Of a stretch of DNA of 64,000 nucleotides, positions 41,084-50,200 are shown piece by piece. Under the pieces are notes generated by a model. That model did no database searches, was not told where the DNA came from, and saw nothing but the letters and a program-made list of their open reading frames with translations. Position 1 is the stretch's first letter. Every line of letters starts with the position of its first letter. This DNA comes from Methylobacteriaceae bacterium (lineage in GTDB: Bacteria; Pseudomonadota; Alphaproteobacteria; Rhizobiales; Beijerinckiaceae). The DNA lies in assembly GCA_947444195.1 (NCBI GenBank), contig CANEZL010000011.1, positions 1-64,000 of the forward strand, given 5' to 3'. The position numbers and the translations under genes are program-made.

Positions 41084-41791
41084 ATGCCCATCGAACCGGC
41101 CATCCAGAGTTTCCTGTTCGCCCTGTCGAGCCTGTTCTCCATCGTCAATCCGGTGGGCGGCTCGCTGATCTTCGCCCAGGTGACGGCGGCCAACAGCCAT
41201 GCCGAGCGCGTGGAGCTCGCCCGCCGGATCGGCGTCTACGCGGCGATGATCATGCTGGCCGCCCTCTGGGCGGGGGCGCCGATCCTCAGCTTCTTCGGCG
41301 TGTCGCTCGGGGCGCTGCGCATCGCTGGCGGGCTCGTGGTGGCGGCCTCCGCCTGGGGGCTCCTCAACCGCCCGGAGGCGCGGGAGGCCCGCAAGCAGGC
41401 CGAGGCCGGCCAGACCGGGGCGCTGCCCGCGGAGGCCCCGCCGCCGCCCCGGGGGCGCGAGGCGCTGGCCGAGATCGCCTTCTTCCCGCTGACCCTGCCC
41501 TTCACCACGGGGCCCGGCACCATCGCGGTGGCGATCACCCTGGGCTCGAACCGCCCCGCCGCCGCCGACGAGCGCATCGCCTTCTACCTCGCCGCCTCCG
41601 CCGCGGCCCTGTGCGTGGCCGCCACGGTCGCCCTGATCTACGCCTCCGCCGACCGGGTGGTGCGCCTGATCGGCCCGGTGGGCGCCCGGGTGCTCGGGCG
41701 CCTCTTCGCCTTCCTGCTCCTCTGCGTCGGCACCCAGATCACCATCAGCGGGATCACCGACGTGTTCGGGCCGATGTTCGCCGGGCGCTGA
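41084..41791 (+). CDS. MarC family membrane protein
   Basis: A 235-residue integral membrane protein of the MarC/UPF0056 family with about six transmembrane helices. FALSSLFSIVNPVGG, the first conserved helix, and AFFPLTLPFTTGPGTIAVAITLGS, the MarC signature, are clear. The cytoplasmic loop between helices 3 and 4 (residues ~100-125) is longer than usual and Ala/Pro/Glu-rich. The substrate of MarC proteins is unknown; the original link to multiple antibiotic resistance was not upheld. The ATG at 41084 follows GGAGCG. It is downstream of the repeat copy and convergent with the next gene. Confidence 0.93.
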   Translation: MPIEPAIQSFLFALSSLFSIVNPVGGSLIFAQVTAANSHAERVELARRIGVYAAMIMLAALWAGAPILSFFGVSLGALRIAGGLVVAASAWGLLNRPEAREARKQAEAGQTGALPAEAPPPPRGREALAEIAFFPLTLPFTTGPGTIAVAITLGSNRPAAADERIAFYLAASAAALCVAATVALIYASADRVVRLIGPVGARVLGRLFAFLLLCVGTQITISGITDVFGPMFAGR

Positions 41792-41820
41792 ACCGGCCCC
41801 CGGCGCCCGGGATCCGCGCC

Positions 41821-42879
41821 TCAGATCACCGGCACCCCGGTGAGGGAGACCGGGCCGCCGAAGAGCAGGGCGTGGCCCACGTAGTAGAGGGCGAGGAAGC
41901 CGGCCAGGGCTGCCCCGTAATAGGCGGGGGCGAGGACCACGTGGCGGCGCGTGGCCAGTGTCCGGGCGTCGTCGGCGGCGATGGCGACGAGGACCGCGAT
42001 GATGCCCGAATGGCCGATCGCGTCCACCTTGCCGAACTCGAACACCGCCGAGACGAAGATGCCGGCCAGGATGATGGCGCTCATCCGGCGCACCAGCGGC
42101 GTCCACACCAGGGCGAAGGCGAGGGTGAACTCGATGACGCCCGCGGCCTTCATGAACAGCTCCGGCGAGGCGCCCATGGTCATCTCGGGCTTGGCGGCGA
42201 GGAGCGGCGCGGTCCAGTCCGGATAGGCCCACTTCTCCACCGAGGCCCACATCAGGGTGATCGCCGCCGCCCAGCGCACCACGTCGATGGGGCGCAGGCC
42301 GAACGGGGTCGCGCCGAGGCCCGTGAGGATCAGGTAGGCGGCGACGCCGAGGAAGACGGGGTAATCGGCGAGGTGGAAGGTGCCGTACTGCGCGGTGGCG
42401 TAGGCGAACAGGAAGACGATGCCGAAGCCGACGAGCGGCGTGGTGCGGCGCCAGACCAGCAGCATCGCGAGGCCGAGCTGGAACCACGAGATCCAGGCGA
42501 CGTCCGTCTTCAGCTCCGGCGTCAGGATGATGCCGCCCATCGACCACAGGGAGACGAAGAAGAAGCCCAGCGTCGCCCGCACCAGGAGCTCGGTATCCGC
42601 CCGCACCCGGCTCGTCACCCGGTCGAGGGCGTTGAGCAGGGCGGTGCCGAGGGGCGTGCCCTCGGCGAGGCAGCCGAGCATGAGGCAGAGCACGGAGAGC
42701 CCGACGAGCCACTCGAAATCCGCGCAGAGCACCTGCTCCAGGCCGCGGGGCTGGCCGGCGACGTCGAAGGCGCAGAACCACTTCACGTGGGCGCTCGCCT
42801 CGGTGGCGAAGAGCGCCGCCGGCAGGGACAGGAGCGCCGCGCGCCCCGACCGATGCATGATCCCCTGTCGCGCCCGCAT
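41821..42879 (-). CDS. Polytopic membrane protein, DoxX-like in its second half
   Basis: A 352-residue protein with a signal-like N-terminus and about eight hydrophobic helices. The segment RWAAAITLMWASVEKWAYPDW...MKAAGVIEFTLAFALVW resembles the DoxX/DoxD helix pattern, where a small four-helix unit associates with oxidases. The region HVKWFCAFDVAGQP just after the first hydrophobic stretch is conserved-looking and probably periplasmic. No catalytic motif is seen. An in-frame ATG at 42858 is an alternative start. It is convergent with marC (29 bp apart) and followed upstream by non-coding DNA. Function unknown. Confidence 0.8.
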   Translation of the reverse strand: MRARQGIMHRSGRAALLSLPAALFATEASAHVKWFCAFDVAGQPRGLEQVLCADFEWLVGLSVLCLMLGCLAEGTPLGTALLNALDRVTSRVRADTELLVRATLGFFFVSLWSMGGIILTPELKTDVAWISWFQLGLAMLLVWRRTTPLVGFGIVFLFAYATAQYGTFHLADYPVFLGVAAYLILTGLGATPFGLRPIDVVRWAAAITLMWASVEKWAYPDWTAPLLAAKPEMTMGASPELFMKAAGVIEFTLAFALVWTPLVRRMSAIILAGIFVSAVFEFGKVDAIGHSGIIAVLVAIAADDARTLATRRHVVLAPAYYGAALAGFLALYYVGHALLFGGPVSLTGVPVI

Positions 42880-43186
42880 GGATGCCTCGTCCTGTCCGCG
42901 GCGTCGACCGCCGGCACGGGCATTTACGAACGGTTCACCTTTGCTGCCAAGGACTCGTTAAGACTTCTCTCGGAGAACGGTTAACGCCTGTGGGTTGCCT
43001 GAAGAAGTGACCCCCGTGCCGCCCGAGCCTTTGCCGGCTTCCATGGCCGGTGGAGGTGCCGCTGAACTGATCGAAGTCTCGATCGTTTCAGTGGGGTCGG
43101 TTGCAGTGCATGGATTCATCGTTCCGGTGCATGCGCGCATGGGATCTATCCTGCAATCTTCGCGCTGCTGCGAGAGGAGAACGGCC
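42880..43186. other. Non-coding stretch between the membrane-protein gene and a small gene
   Basis: 307 bp. It is less GC-rich than average around 42925-42985 (TTTACGAACGGTTCACC and GTTAAGACTTCTC), suggesting promoters for the divergent genes. No protein or RNA is recognised. Confidence 0.4.
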
Positions 43187-43348
43187 ATGATCGGACTGGC
43201 AAGCTTCGCGAGCGTCGGCCTCGGCGTCGCCTTCGCCGCCCTGGCCCCGCGGGCGGGGGCGCGCAGCCAGGTCTGCGAGACCTGCGGGGGCCTGCTGCTG
43301 GTCTCGGGCCTCGCCTTGCTCGGCTGCGGCCTGCCGCTGTTCCGCTGA
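43187..43348 (+). CDS. 53-residue membrane miniprotein with a CxxC motif
   Basis: A very small protein, supported by an AGGAG site ten bases before the ATG. It has two hydrophobic segments (~1-22: MIGLASFASVGLGVAFAALAP; ~33-52: GGLLLVSGLALLGCGLPLF) separated by a loop holding CETC (residues 30-33). Both ends would lie on the same side of the membrane. I know no family for it. The CxxC loop could bind metal or form a disulfide. Its neighbours give no hint, so it is a coding candidate rather than an established gene. Confidence 0.55.
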   Translation: MIGLASFASVGLGVAFAALAPRAGARSQVCETCGGLLLVSGLALLGCGLPLFR

Positions 43349-43441
43349 AGGGACGACGGCGAGCTTTCGCCGGCCGCCGCTTCCTGCGAGAGCGGGCTGC
43401 ATTTTCAGGGAAACAGCAGCACGCTCTATCTCTTTGTGATC

Positions 43442-43486
43442 GCACGATGATCCCGAAAAACCGGCTTCCACTTTTTCGCATCGTGC
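43442..43486. repeat. RIME-like palindromic element
   Basis: GCACGATG (43442-43449) and CATCGTGC (43479-43486) enclose CGAAAAA/TTTTTCG and the core CCGGCTTCCAC. The core word (GTGGAAGCCGG on the other strand) is the one found in rhizobial intergenic mosaic/palindromic elements. The rest of the 325-bp gap 43349-43673 holds a further inverted repeat GCCTCATCCCG/CGGGATGAGGC (43506-43516 and 43612-43622) and no gene. Confidence 0.7.
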
Positions 43487-43673
43487 TATAGCCGGGCCGG
43501 CTCGCGCCTCATCCCGGGTCCGGGCCCGCTCTCCGAGCGAGCCGGAATGACGGCGGCAAACCTATACCGAAGCGATCGAGCGGAAGCCGTATGACACCCC
43601 GAACCGGCTCTCGGGATGAGGCCGGGCATGGACAGGCCGGAACGGAGTGCGTCGGACGGGTGGTGGAGCGCGC

Positions 43674-44720
43674 TCAGGGCCGCGGGGGGGCCTCGCCGAG
43701 GTCGCCGGCGAGCGTCGCGGCGTCGGCCGGGCCGCCGGTCAGGGTCTCGAGGAAGGCGACGAGGTCGGCCTTCTCGGCCGCCGTCAGACCGAGGGGGCGG
43801 ATCTCGCGGGAGCGGCTCGGCCGGTCGATGCCGCCGCGGTCGTAGAGGTCGATCACCGCCCCCAGGTCCTTCAGGGAGCCGTCGTGCATGAAGCTGCCGC
43901 GCTGGCTCACGCTGCGCAGGGTCGGCGTCTTGAAGGCGTATTGCAGGGCGGTGGAGTTCGGCTTGAAGCGCCCGCGGCCGATGTCGCCCGCGCGCCCCAC
44001 GCCGATATCGTGGAACGAGCCGTCGGTGAACGACCAGCCGCCGTGGCAGGCGGCGCAGTTGGCCCGGCCGTTGAACAGGTCGAAGCCGCGCTTGGCCGCC
44101 TCGCCGACCGCCGCCTCGTCGCCGGCGATCCAGCGGTCGAACGGGCCGGGGCGGGCCACGATCAGCCGCTGGAAGGTGGAGAGCGCGGCGCCGATGCGCT
44201 CGCGCGTCACCTCCGGGTCGGGGAAGGCCGCCGCGAAGGCGGTCGCGTAGTCGGGATCGGCCATGAGGCGGCGCACGGCCTCCGCCTCGCTCAGGTTCAT
44301 GTTCGCCGAGGCCGTGATCGGGCCGAAGGGCACGGCGTCGAGATCGGGGAACTTGCCGTCCCAGCCGTAGGGGCCCTCGTGCCAGGCGACGTTGATCAGG
44401 CTCGGCGTGTGCAGGTCGAGGTCGCCCCCGTGGCGGCTCTCGGCGCGGGGGCGCCCGTCCGCCCAGGCGAGGTCCGGCCGGTGGCAGGAGGCGCAGGAGC
44501 GGCTGCGGTCGCCGGACAGGACGGGATCGAAGAACAGGCGCTGGCCGAGCTCGGCCTTGGCCCGCGTGTAGGGATTGTCCTCGGGGAAGGGAATCGCCTC
44601 CGGCGGCCGGTACTGGGCCCGCCAGGCGGCACGGGAGGCGGCCTGCTCCGGCAGCGCCGAGCTTGCAACACCGGCCAGCGTGAGCGCCACCGCGACCGCG
44701 GTGCCGAGCTTCCAAGCCAT
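43674..44720 (-). CDS. Di-heme cytochrome c peroxidase/MauG family protein
   Basis: A 348-residue periplasmic di-heme protein. A signal peptide (TAVAVALTLAGVASSAL) precedes two c-type heme sites, CASCH (~77-81) and CAACH (~225-229). GQRLFFDPVLSGDRSRSC is the family start of the first domain, and HDGSLKDLGAVIDLYDRGG is the conserved C-terminal piece. Members either reduce hydrogen peroxide or, as MauG, oxidise protein residues. No mau gene is nearby, so peroxidase is the default reading. The isolated gene has its own short upstream region and no obvious partner. Confidence 0.94.
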   Translation of the reverse strand: MAWKLGTAVAVALTLAGVASSALPEQAASRAAWRAQYRPPEAIPFPEDNPYTRAKAELGQRLFFDPVLSGDRSRSCASCHRPDLAWADGRPRAESRHGGDLDLHTPSLINVAWHEGPYGWDGKFPDLDAVPFGPITASANMNLSEAEAVRRLMADPDYATAFAAAFPDPEVTRERIGAALSTFQRLIVARPGPFDRWIAGDEAAVGEAAKRGFDLFNGRANCAACHGGWSFTDGSFHDIGVGRAGDIGRGRFKPNSTALQYAFKTPTLRSVSQRGSFMHDGSLKDLGAVIDLYDRGGIDRPSRSREIRPLGLTAAEKADLVAFLETLTGGPADAATLAGDLGEAPPRP

Positions 44721-44855
44721 CCCGAAACCCCTTCCGCCCCATTCGGTACGGGGCGAGAGGTTGCCAACCCCTGAATCCCTCTTGCCTGCGGGCGTGCTAT
44801 GTCACCGGATGCGACATCCTGTCGTATCGGGAGGCGCCGCCGGCCCGGGGCCGGA

Positions 44856-47000
44856 TCACTCGATCCGCACGACCACGCTGTCGCTGCCGCCGGCCGCGTC
44901 GAGGACCGAGATGCGCGCGAACCCGGCGCCCGCCGGCACCCATTCCGATTGCCGGCGCGGGCTGGTCTCGACGGGCAGGCTGTCGACCATCCAGGTGAGC
45001 GGCGGCACGCCGCCGAGGGCTTTCAGGGCGAGGCCGGACCCGCTGGCCTCGCCGAGGCCGAGATCGATGCGGGCCCCGTCCGGCGGGTAGGCGATCTTCA
45101 GGGGCTGCGCGCCGCCCGGCGCCCGCGGCTGGTCCGGGCGGATGTGGCGCAGGGGCGGGGGCAGGCCGGCGTTGCTGGCGGCGATGACGCCCGCGGGCCG
45201 TGCCACCGGCACCGGCTCGCCCCCGTAGCGGCTGAAGGCATCGAACAGGATCGGCGCCGCCGCGAGCCGCCCGACGAGGCCCGGCACCGCGGCGCCGTCC
45301 GCCCGCCCCACCCAGACCGCCACGGTGATGCGCCGGTCGAAGCCCGCGGCCCAGGCGTCCCGGTAGCCGAAGGAGGTGCCGGTCTTGTAGGCGATGCGGT
45401 TGGGCAGGGCGTTCTCGGGGGGCGGGCTCCCGCGCAGGGTGTCGGCGACGTACCAGGCGGCGACCGGCTCGGCGATGCGCCGCTCGCCCTCGGGGGGCGC
45501 CGGCCGGTCGGCCCGCCGGACGAGGGCCGGCACGGAGCCGCCGCGGGCGAGCCCTGCATAGAGCCGGGCGAGGTCGGTGAGCGTGATGCCGAGGCCGCCG
45601 AGCGCCACCGGCAGGCCGGGGGCGGCCTCGCGCGGGAGCAGGACGCTCGCGCCCCCCGCCCGCAGGCGGGCGATGAAGCGGGCGGGCCCGACCGCTTCGA
45701 GGAGTTCCACGGCCGGCACGTTGAGCGAGAGCTGGAGGGCGCGCCGCGCCGTCACGCTGCCCTGATAGGTCAGGTCGAAATTCTCCGGCGCGTAGGTGGC
45801 CGAGAACCGCGCGGGGCGGTCCTCCAGCAGGGTCTCGGGATGGGCGAGCCCGTTCTCGAAGGCGAGCGCGTAGATGAAGGGCTTCAGCGCCGAGCCCGGC
45901 GAGCGCACGGCGAGCGTCATGTCGATCGCGCCCCGCCGGGCCGCGTCCCCGTAGCCGGGGCTGCCGACCTGGGCGAGCACCGCGCCGGTGGCGTTGTCGA
46001 GGACGAGGATCGCCGCCGAGAGGCCGGGGCCGGCCGCAGCCGCGCGCTCCGTGGCGAGCGCCTCCAGGCTCGCCTGCAGCCGCCCGTCGAGGCTGAGGCG
46101 CAGGCTGGCGCTCGCCGGATCGGCCGCGACCGCCGCCTCGGCGGCGTGGGCGGCGAGCATCGGGAAGGGTCGGCGCAGGGTCGGCACCGGCTCGGCCTTG
46201 GCCGCCCGCGCCTCGTCCGGGCCGATCAGGCCGCGGGCGGCCACGATGTCGAGCACCCGGTCGCGGGCGCGGCGGGCCCGCTCGGGGAAGCGGTCGGGCC
46301 GGCGCGCCTCGGGGGCCTGGGGCAGGGCCACGAGCAGCGCCGCCTCGGCGAGGGACAGGCGGGCGGGCTCGCGCCCGAGATAGGCGAGTGCCGCCGCGCG
46401 CACGCCCTCCACCGGCCCGCCATAGGGGGCGAGGGCGAGATAGGCGTCGAGCACGCCCGCCTTGCCGAGGCGCGCCTCCAGCTCCCGGGCCCGGCGCATC
46501 TGGCGCAGCTTGGCCGTGAGCGAGCGCGCGGCCCGCGGCTCGACGAGGCGGGCGACCTGCATCGATAGGGTGGAGCCGCCGGAGACCACGCGCCCGTGCC
46601 GCAGCCATTGCCCGGCCGCGCGGAAGGTGGCGGCGGGGTCGATGCCGCGATGCGTGAGGAAGCGCCGGTCCTCGTAGGCCGTCAGCATGGCGACGAAGCG
46701 CGGATCGACGCCCGCCGCCGTGACCGGCAGGCGCCAGCGCCCGTCCGCGGTGGCGAAGGGGCGCAGCAGGTGGCCCGCCCGGTCGAGGACCACGGTGGAG
46801 CGCCGCTCGGCCTGGGCGAGGTCGAGGGGCGGCAGGGCGAGGAGGGGGAGGGCGAGCGCGCCGGCCAATCCGACGAGCAGCAGAGCGGCGAGGACGAACC
46901 AAGCGCGTCTCCCTCCCCCCTCTGCGGGGGAGGGTGGCCCCTGCGTGAGCAGGGGTCGGGAGAGGGGTGCGACGGTGCCGGGCCGGGCTGTGCCCTGCAT
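44856..47000 (-). CDS. pbpC: Penicillin-binding protein 1C
   Basis: A 714-residue bifunctional peptidoglycan synthase with one N-terminal membrane helix (~33-56: AWFVLAALLLVGLAGALALPLLAL). The glycosyltransferase (GT51) domain has catalytic Glu110 in YEDRRFLTHRGID and GGSTLSMQVARL. The transpeptidase has Ser370 in SPGSALKP, then SLNVPAV and KTGTSFG. The C-terminal PBP1C domain is present to the end. Residues ~11-32 are encoded by an intergenic repeat (46909-46970), so the annotated start at 47000 (AGAGAGG upstream) sits within repeat DNA. The frame is open back to 47240, only 3 bp from the alpha-2-macroglobulin stop. The pair matches the E. coli yfhM-pbpC arrangement. Confidence 0.93.
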   Translation of the reverse strand: MQGTARPGTVAPLSRPLLTQGPPSPAEGGGRRAWFVLAALLLVGLAGALALPLLALPPLDLAQAERRSTVVLDRAGHLLRPFATADGRWRLPVTAAGVDPRFVAMLTAYEDRRFLTHRGIDPAATFRAAGQWLRHGRVVSGGSTLSMQVARLVEPRAARSLTAKLRQMRRARELEARLGKAGVLDAYLALAPYGGPVEGVRAAALAYLGREPARLSLAEAALLVALPQAPEARRPDRFPERARRARDRVLDIVAARGLIGPDEARAAKAEPVPTLRRPFPMLAAHAAEAAVAADPASASLRLSLDGRLQASLEALATERAAAAGPGLSAAILVLDNATGAVLAQVGSPGYGDAARRGAIDMTLAVRSPGSALKPFIYALAFENGLAHPETLLEDRPARFSATYAPENFDLTYQGSVTARRALQLSLNVPAVELLEAVGPARFIARLRAGGASVLLPREAAPGLPVALGGLGITLTDLARLYAGLARGGSVPALVRRADRPAPPEGERRIAEPVAAWYVADTLRGSPPPENALPNRIAYKTGTSFGYRDAWAAGFDRRITVAVWVGRADGAAVPGLVGRLAAAPILFDAFSRYGGEPVPVARPAGVIAASNAGLPPPLRHIRPDQPRAPGGAQPLKIAYPPDGARIDLGLGEASGSGLALKALGGVPPLTWMVDSLPVETSPRRQSEWVPAGAGFARISVLDAAGGSDSVVVRIE

Positions 47001-47215
47001 GAAGGTCGCGCCTCTCTCGGGGGCCGGGCTCCCCTCTCCCGACCCGCTTTCGCGGGCCACCCTCCCCCGCAGGGGGGGGAGGGAGGGTGCGGAGACGACC
47101 GCCTGAGATGGGTGAATACGATAGCCCGAACGGGAGAGGGGACCCGTGCCTGACTCGTGGACCCTCTCTCCGTCATCTGCGATCGCCCTCCCCGCCGAGG
47201 GAGGAGGGAGGGCTG
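46909..47215. repeat. Cluster of ~60-bp GGGAGAGGGG-type repeats at the pbpC 5' end
   Basis: Copy A (46909-46970) and copy B (47028-47089) are inverted relative to each other, ~57 bp apart. Both contain CCCTCCCCC, GGGGAGGGTGGCCC and GTCGGGAGAGGGG words around a variable small hairpin. A degenerate third copy lies at ~47130-47215. Copy A is read as pbpC codons 11-32. Such elements are dispersed widely in this group of bacteria. A and B together could form a long hairpin between the two genes. Confidence 0.85.
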
Positions 47216-47243
47216 CGTCCCGCTCCGCCTTCTCGGCCATCGC

Positions 47244-50200
47244 CTACGGCGCCGCGATCTCGACCGTGCCGAAGCCGGTGCGGGCGAAGCGTTCGGGGCG
47301 GTACATGTCCTCCACGCTCGCGCCCGGATGCAGGTAGGTGCCCGGCGAGACCGCGCGCACCGTGTAGGCCACGGTGAAGAAGGCCGATTGCTCGGGGCCG
47401 CGGTCGTAGGCGGCCACGAAGCGGTCGTCGCGGAACTCGGTATGGGCCGGCGTCACGTCCGTCCTCACGAAGCTGAGGCCTTGCAGCGCGTCGGCGTCGA
47501 GGAGCTTCGGGTTGTCGATCTCCAGGCCCGCGGGCAGGCGGTCGACCAGGAGGAGGCGGGCGGCGCGGGCCTGCTTCTCCGTCACCTTCAGCACCACCAC
47601 GAGGCGGTCGTTCTGGCGGATGCCGCGGGCGAGGTCGACGGGGGTGCCGTCGAGGCGGTGATAGCTCCGCTCGATCGCGTAGCCGTGGGATTCCGCCGGC
47701 TCCGGCGCCACGGGGTTGCCGTTGACGCCGAGCGCCACCTGGACCGGCGCCTGACCCGTGTTCACGAGGGTGACGGGGCGGCCCTCCAGGGCGGCGGCGC
47801 GGTAGGTTCGGGCGAGGGGGCCGGTGACGGGGGCGCCGTCGAGGGTGAAGGCGAGCGCGCCGGCCTCCTTGTCGAGGTTGGCCGCGGCGAGCACCAGCCA
47901 CGCGTTCTCCTGCGTGCTCGTGGCGCGGCCCGCCGCGCGCTCCTCGCCGATCACCGCGGCGACGGGGGAGAGCGCGGCCTGCGCGAGGCCCGATTCGGCG
48001 GCGAGCGCCAGCAGGCCCGCCCCGTCGCGCAGGCGCGAGCCGTAATCGGCCCGGTAGGCCTGCCCGTCGCGCTCGGTCCTCAGGTCGCCGAGCGCCGAGT
48101 CGAGGGCCCGGGCCGCGCGGGTGCGGTCCCCCAGCAGCGCCAGCGCCGCGGCGATCTGCGCGCGGGCGAGCGGCGTCTTGAACGCGTCGAGCTTGGTGTC
48201 GGCGAGGTAGCGCAGGTCCCCGCTCACCGGGCGGCCGTTGCGGGCGAGCACGTAGGCCGCGTAGGCGAGGTCGGCGCCGCCGTCCCGCACCTCGGTGGTG
48301 TTGGCCACCGCGTTGCGCAGGCGGTCGAGGGCGAGGCCGAAGGCCGTCTGCGGGACGGTGAAGCCGCGCTCGCGCGCCCGCGTCAGGAAGTCGGTGACGT
48401 AGGCGGCGAGCCAGAGGTCGTTGCCCCCTTGTGCCGACCACAGGCCGAAATCGCCGCTCGAATCCTGGCGCGCCAGCACCCGGTCGATGGCGCCGCGCAC
48501 CCGCTCGTCGAGCGCGCCGTCGAGGCCAAGCTTCTCCTGGCTCGCGAGCCGGTTGGCGTAGAGGAGCGGCAGCGCCCGGCTCACCACCTGCTCGGTGCAG
48601 CCATAGGGGTAGCGGTCGAGCGCCTGGAGCAGGCTCGCCACGTCGAGCCCCGGCAGGGCGGAGGCCGAGACGGAGACCGTGGCCGTACCGGGCAGGATGT
48701 CGGCGGCGAGATCCGCCGAGATCTGCAGGCTCGTGCCCGGCGCCAGCGTGCGCACGCTGCGGCGGACGAGCGCCCCGGTGCCGGGGGAGACGGGCAGGGT
48801 GAAGCTCTGGCCGACGCCCGCGGGCAGGCCGGGCCCTGCAAGGCTGAGGTCGAGCCGGGCGGTGCCCGGCCCCGCCGCGGTCAGCGGCAGCACGAACTGG
48901 CCCTTGGCGCCGGCCGCGAGCGTGAGCCGGCGCTGGAGGGCGTCGGCCCCCACGAGGATCGGCCCGGCCGGATCGAGGTCCACCGTGTAGTCGCCGGCCG
49001 CCCCCTCCACGTTGTCGAGGGCGACGAAGATGCGCGAGCGGTCCCCCGCGTTGAGGAAGCGGGGCAGCGTGCCCGTGAGCACCACGGGATCGCGGATCAC
49101 CACGTCGGCCTGCGCCTGCCCGGTGCGGTTCCCGCTCCAGGCGGTGACCATGACGCGGCCGGTGCCGTTGAAGGCGGGCAGCGGGAAGGTGACGCGCGCC
49201 GTTCCGTCCGGCCCCACCGCGACCACGCCGGAATAGAGGGCGAGCGGCGCCTGGGTCGGCGGGGAATCGGCGAGCTCGCCCCCGCCGCCGTCGCCGCCGG
49301 AGCGGATCGCGCCGAGCGTGCCCTGCATGCCGTCGATGAGGTAGCCGTAGACGTCGCGGATCTCGGCCGACAGGGCCTTCTGGCCGAAGAAGAAGGCGCT
49401 CGGGTCGGGGGCCGCGTAGCGGGTGAGGTTGAGGATGCCGACATCGACGAGCGCCACGGTGATCCGCGCCGCCTCGCCGCTCTTCAGCCCCGCGAGCCGC
49501 ACCGGCAGGGTGAGGTCCTGGCGCGGGCGCACCTGCTGCGGCGCGTCGAGGCTCACCGCGAGATTGCGCGCCTCCCGGTCGACCGAGAACCACGCGAGCC
49601 CGAGCGCCCGGCCCGGCAGGCGCTTGGCGGCCTGGTCCAGGGGCCGGTAGGCGGTGGCGACGAGATAGGCGCCCGCCCCCCACTCGGCCTTCACCGGAAG
49701 CGTCACCGTGGTGCCGCCGTCGGGGACGGCGACGTCCAGAACCTCGTGCACCCGGTCGCTCACCACCGCGAGGCTCGCCCGGCCCTTGAACTTGAGGGCG
49801 AGGCGCGCCCGCATCGTGTCGCCAGCAGTATAGGCCGCCTTGTCGAGGGTGAGGTCGAGGCGGTCGGGCACGTCGGCGGTCTGGGTGCCGCCCCAGCCGA
49901 CGGAGAAGCCGACGCTCACCGCGGCGCCGGCCTCACCGGGCACGCTCGCCTCCAGCCGGTAGCTGCCGAAGCTCAGGGCCTGCGCGATGCGCGCGGGCGC
50001 CTCGGCGGAGACCGAGACGGTGCCGTTGGCGACCCGCCGCACCGATTTCACCGGCTCGAAGGACCAGCGCCCGTCCGCGCGGTACCATTGATAGCTCTGC
50101 TCGATCCGCGACAGGGTCCAGACCACGCCGTCCCGCGCGAGGCGCCGCCCGTCGGGGGCGGCCATCACGAGGTCGAAGGTGGCGGTGGCGCCCTCCGGCA

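Noticed and set aside
46900..47220. CRISPR-like array at the pbpC 5' end
   Set aside because: The copies are inverted relative to one another, degenerate and few, with no regular spacers and no cas genes; they are dispersed palindromic repeats.
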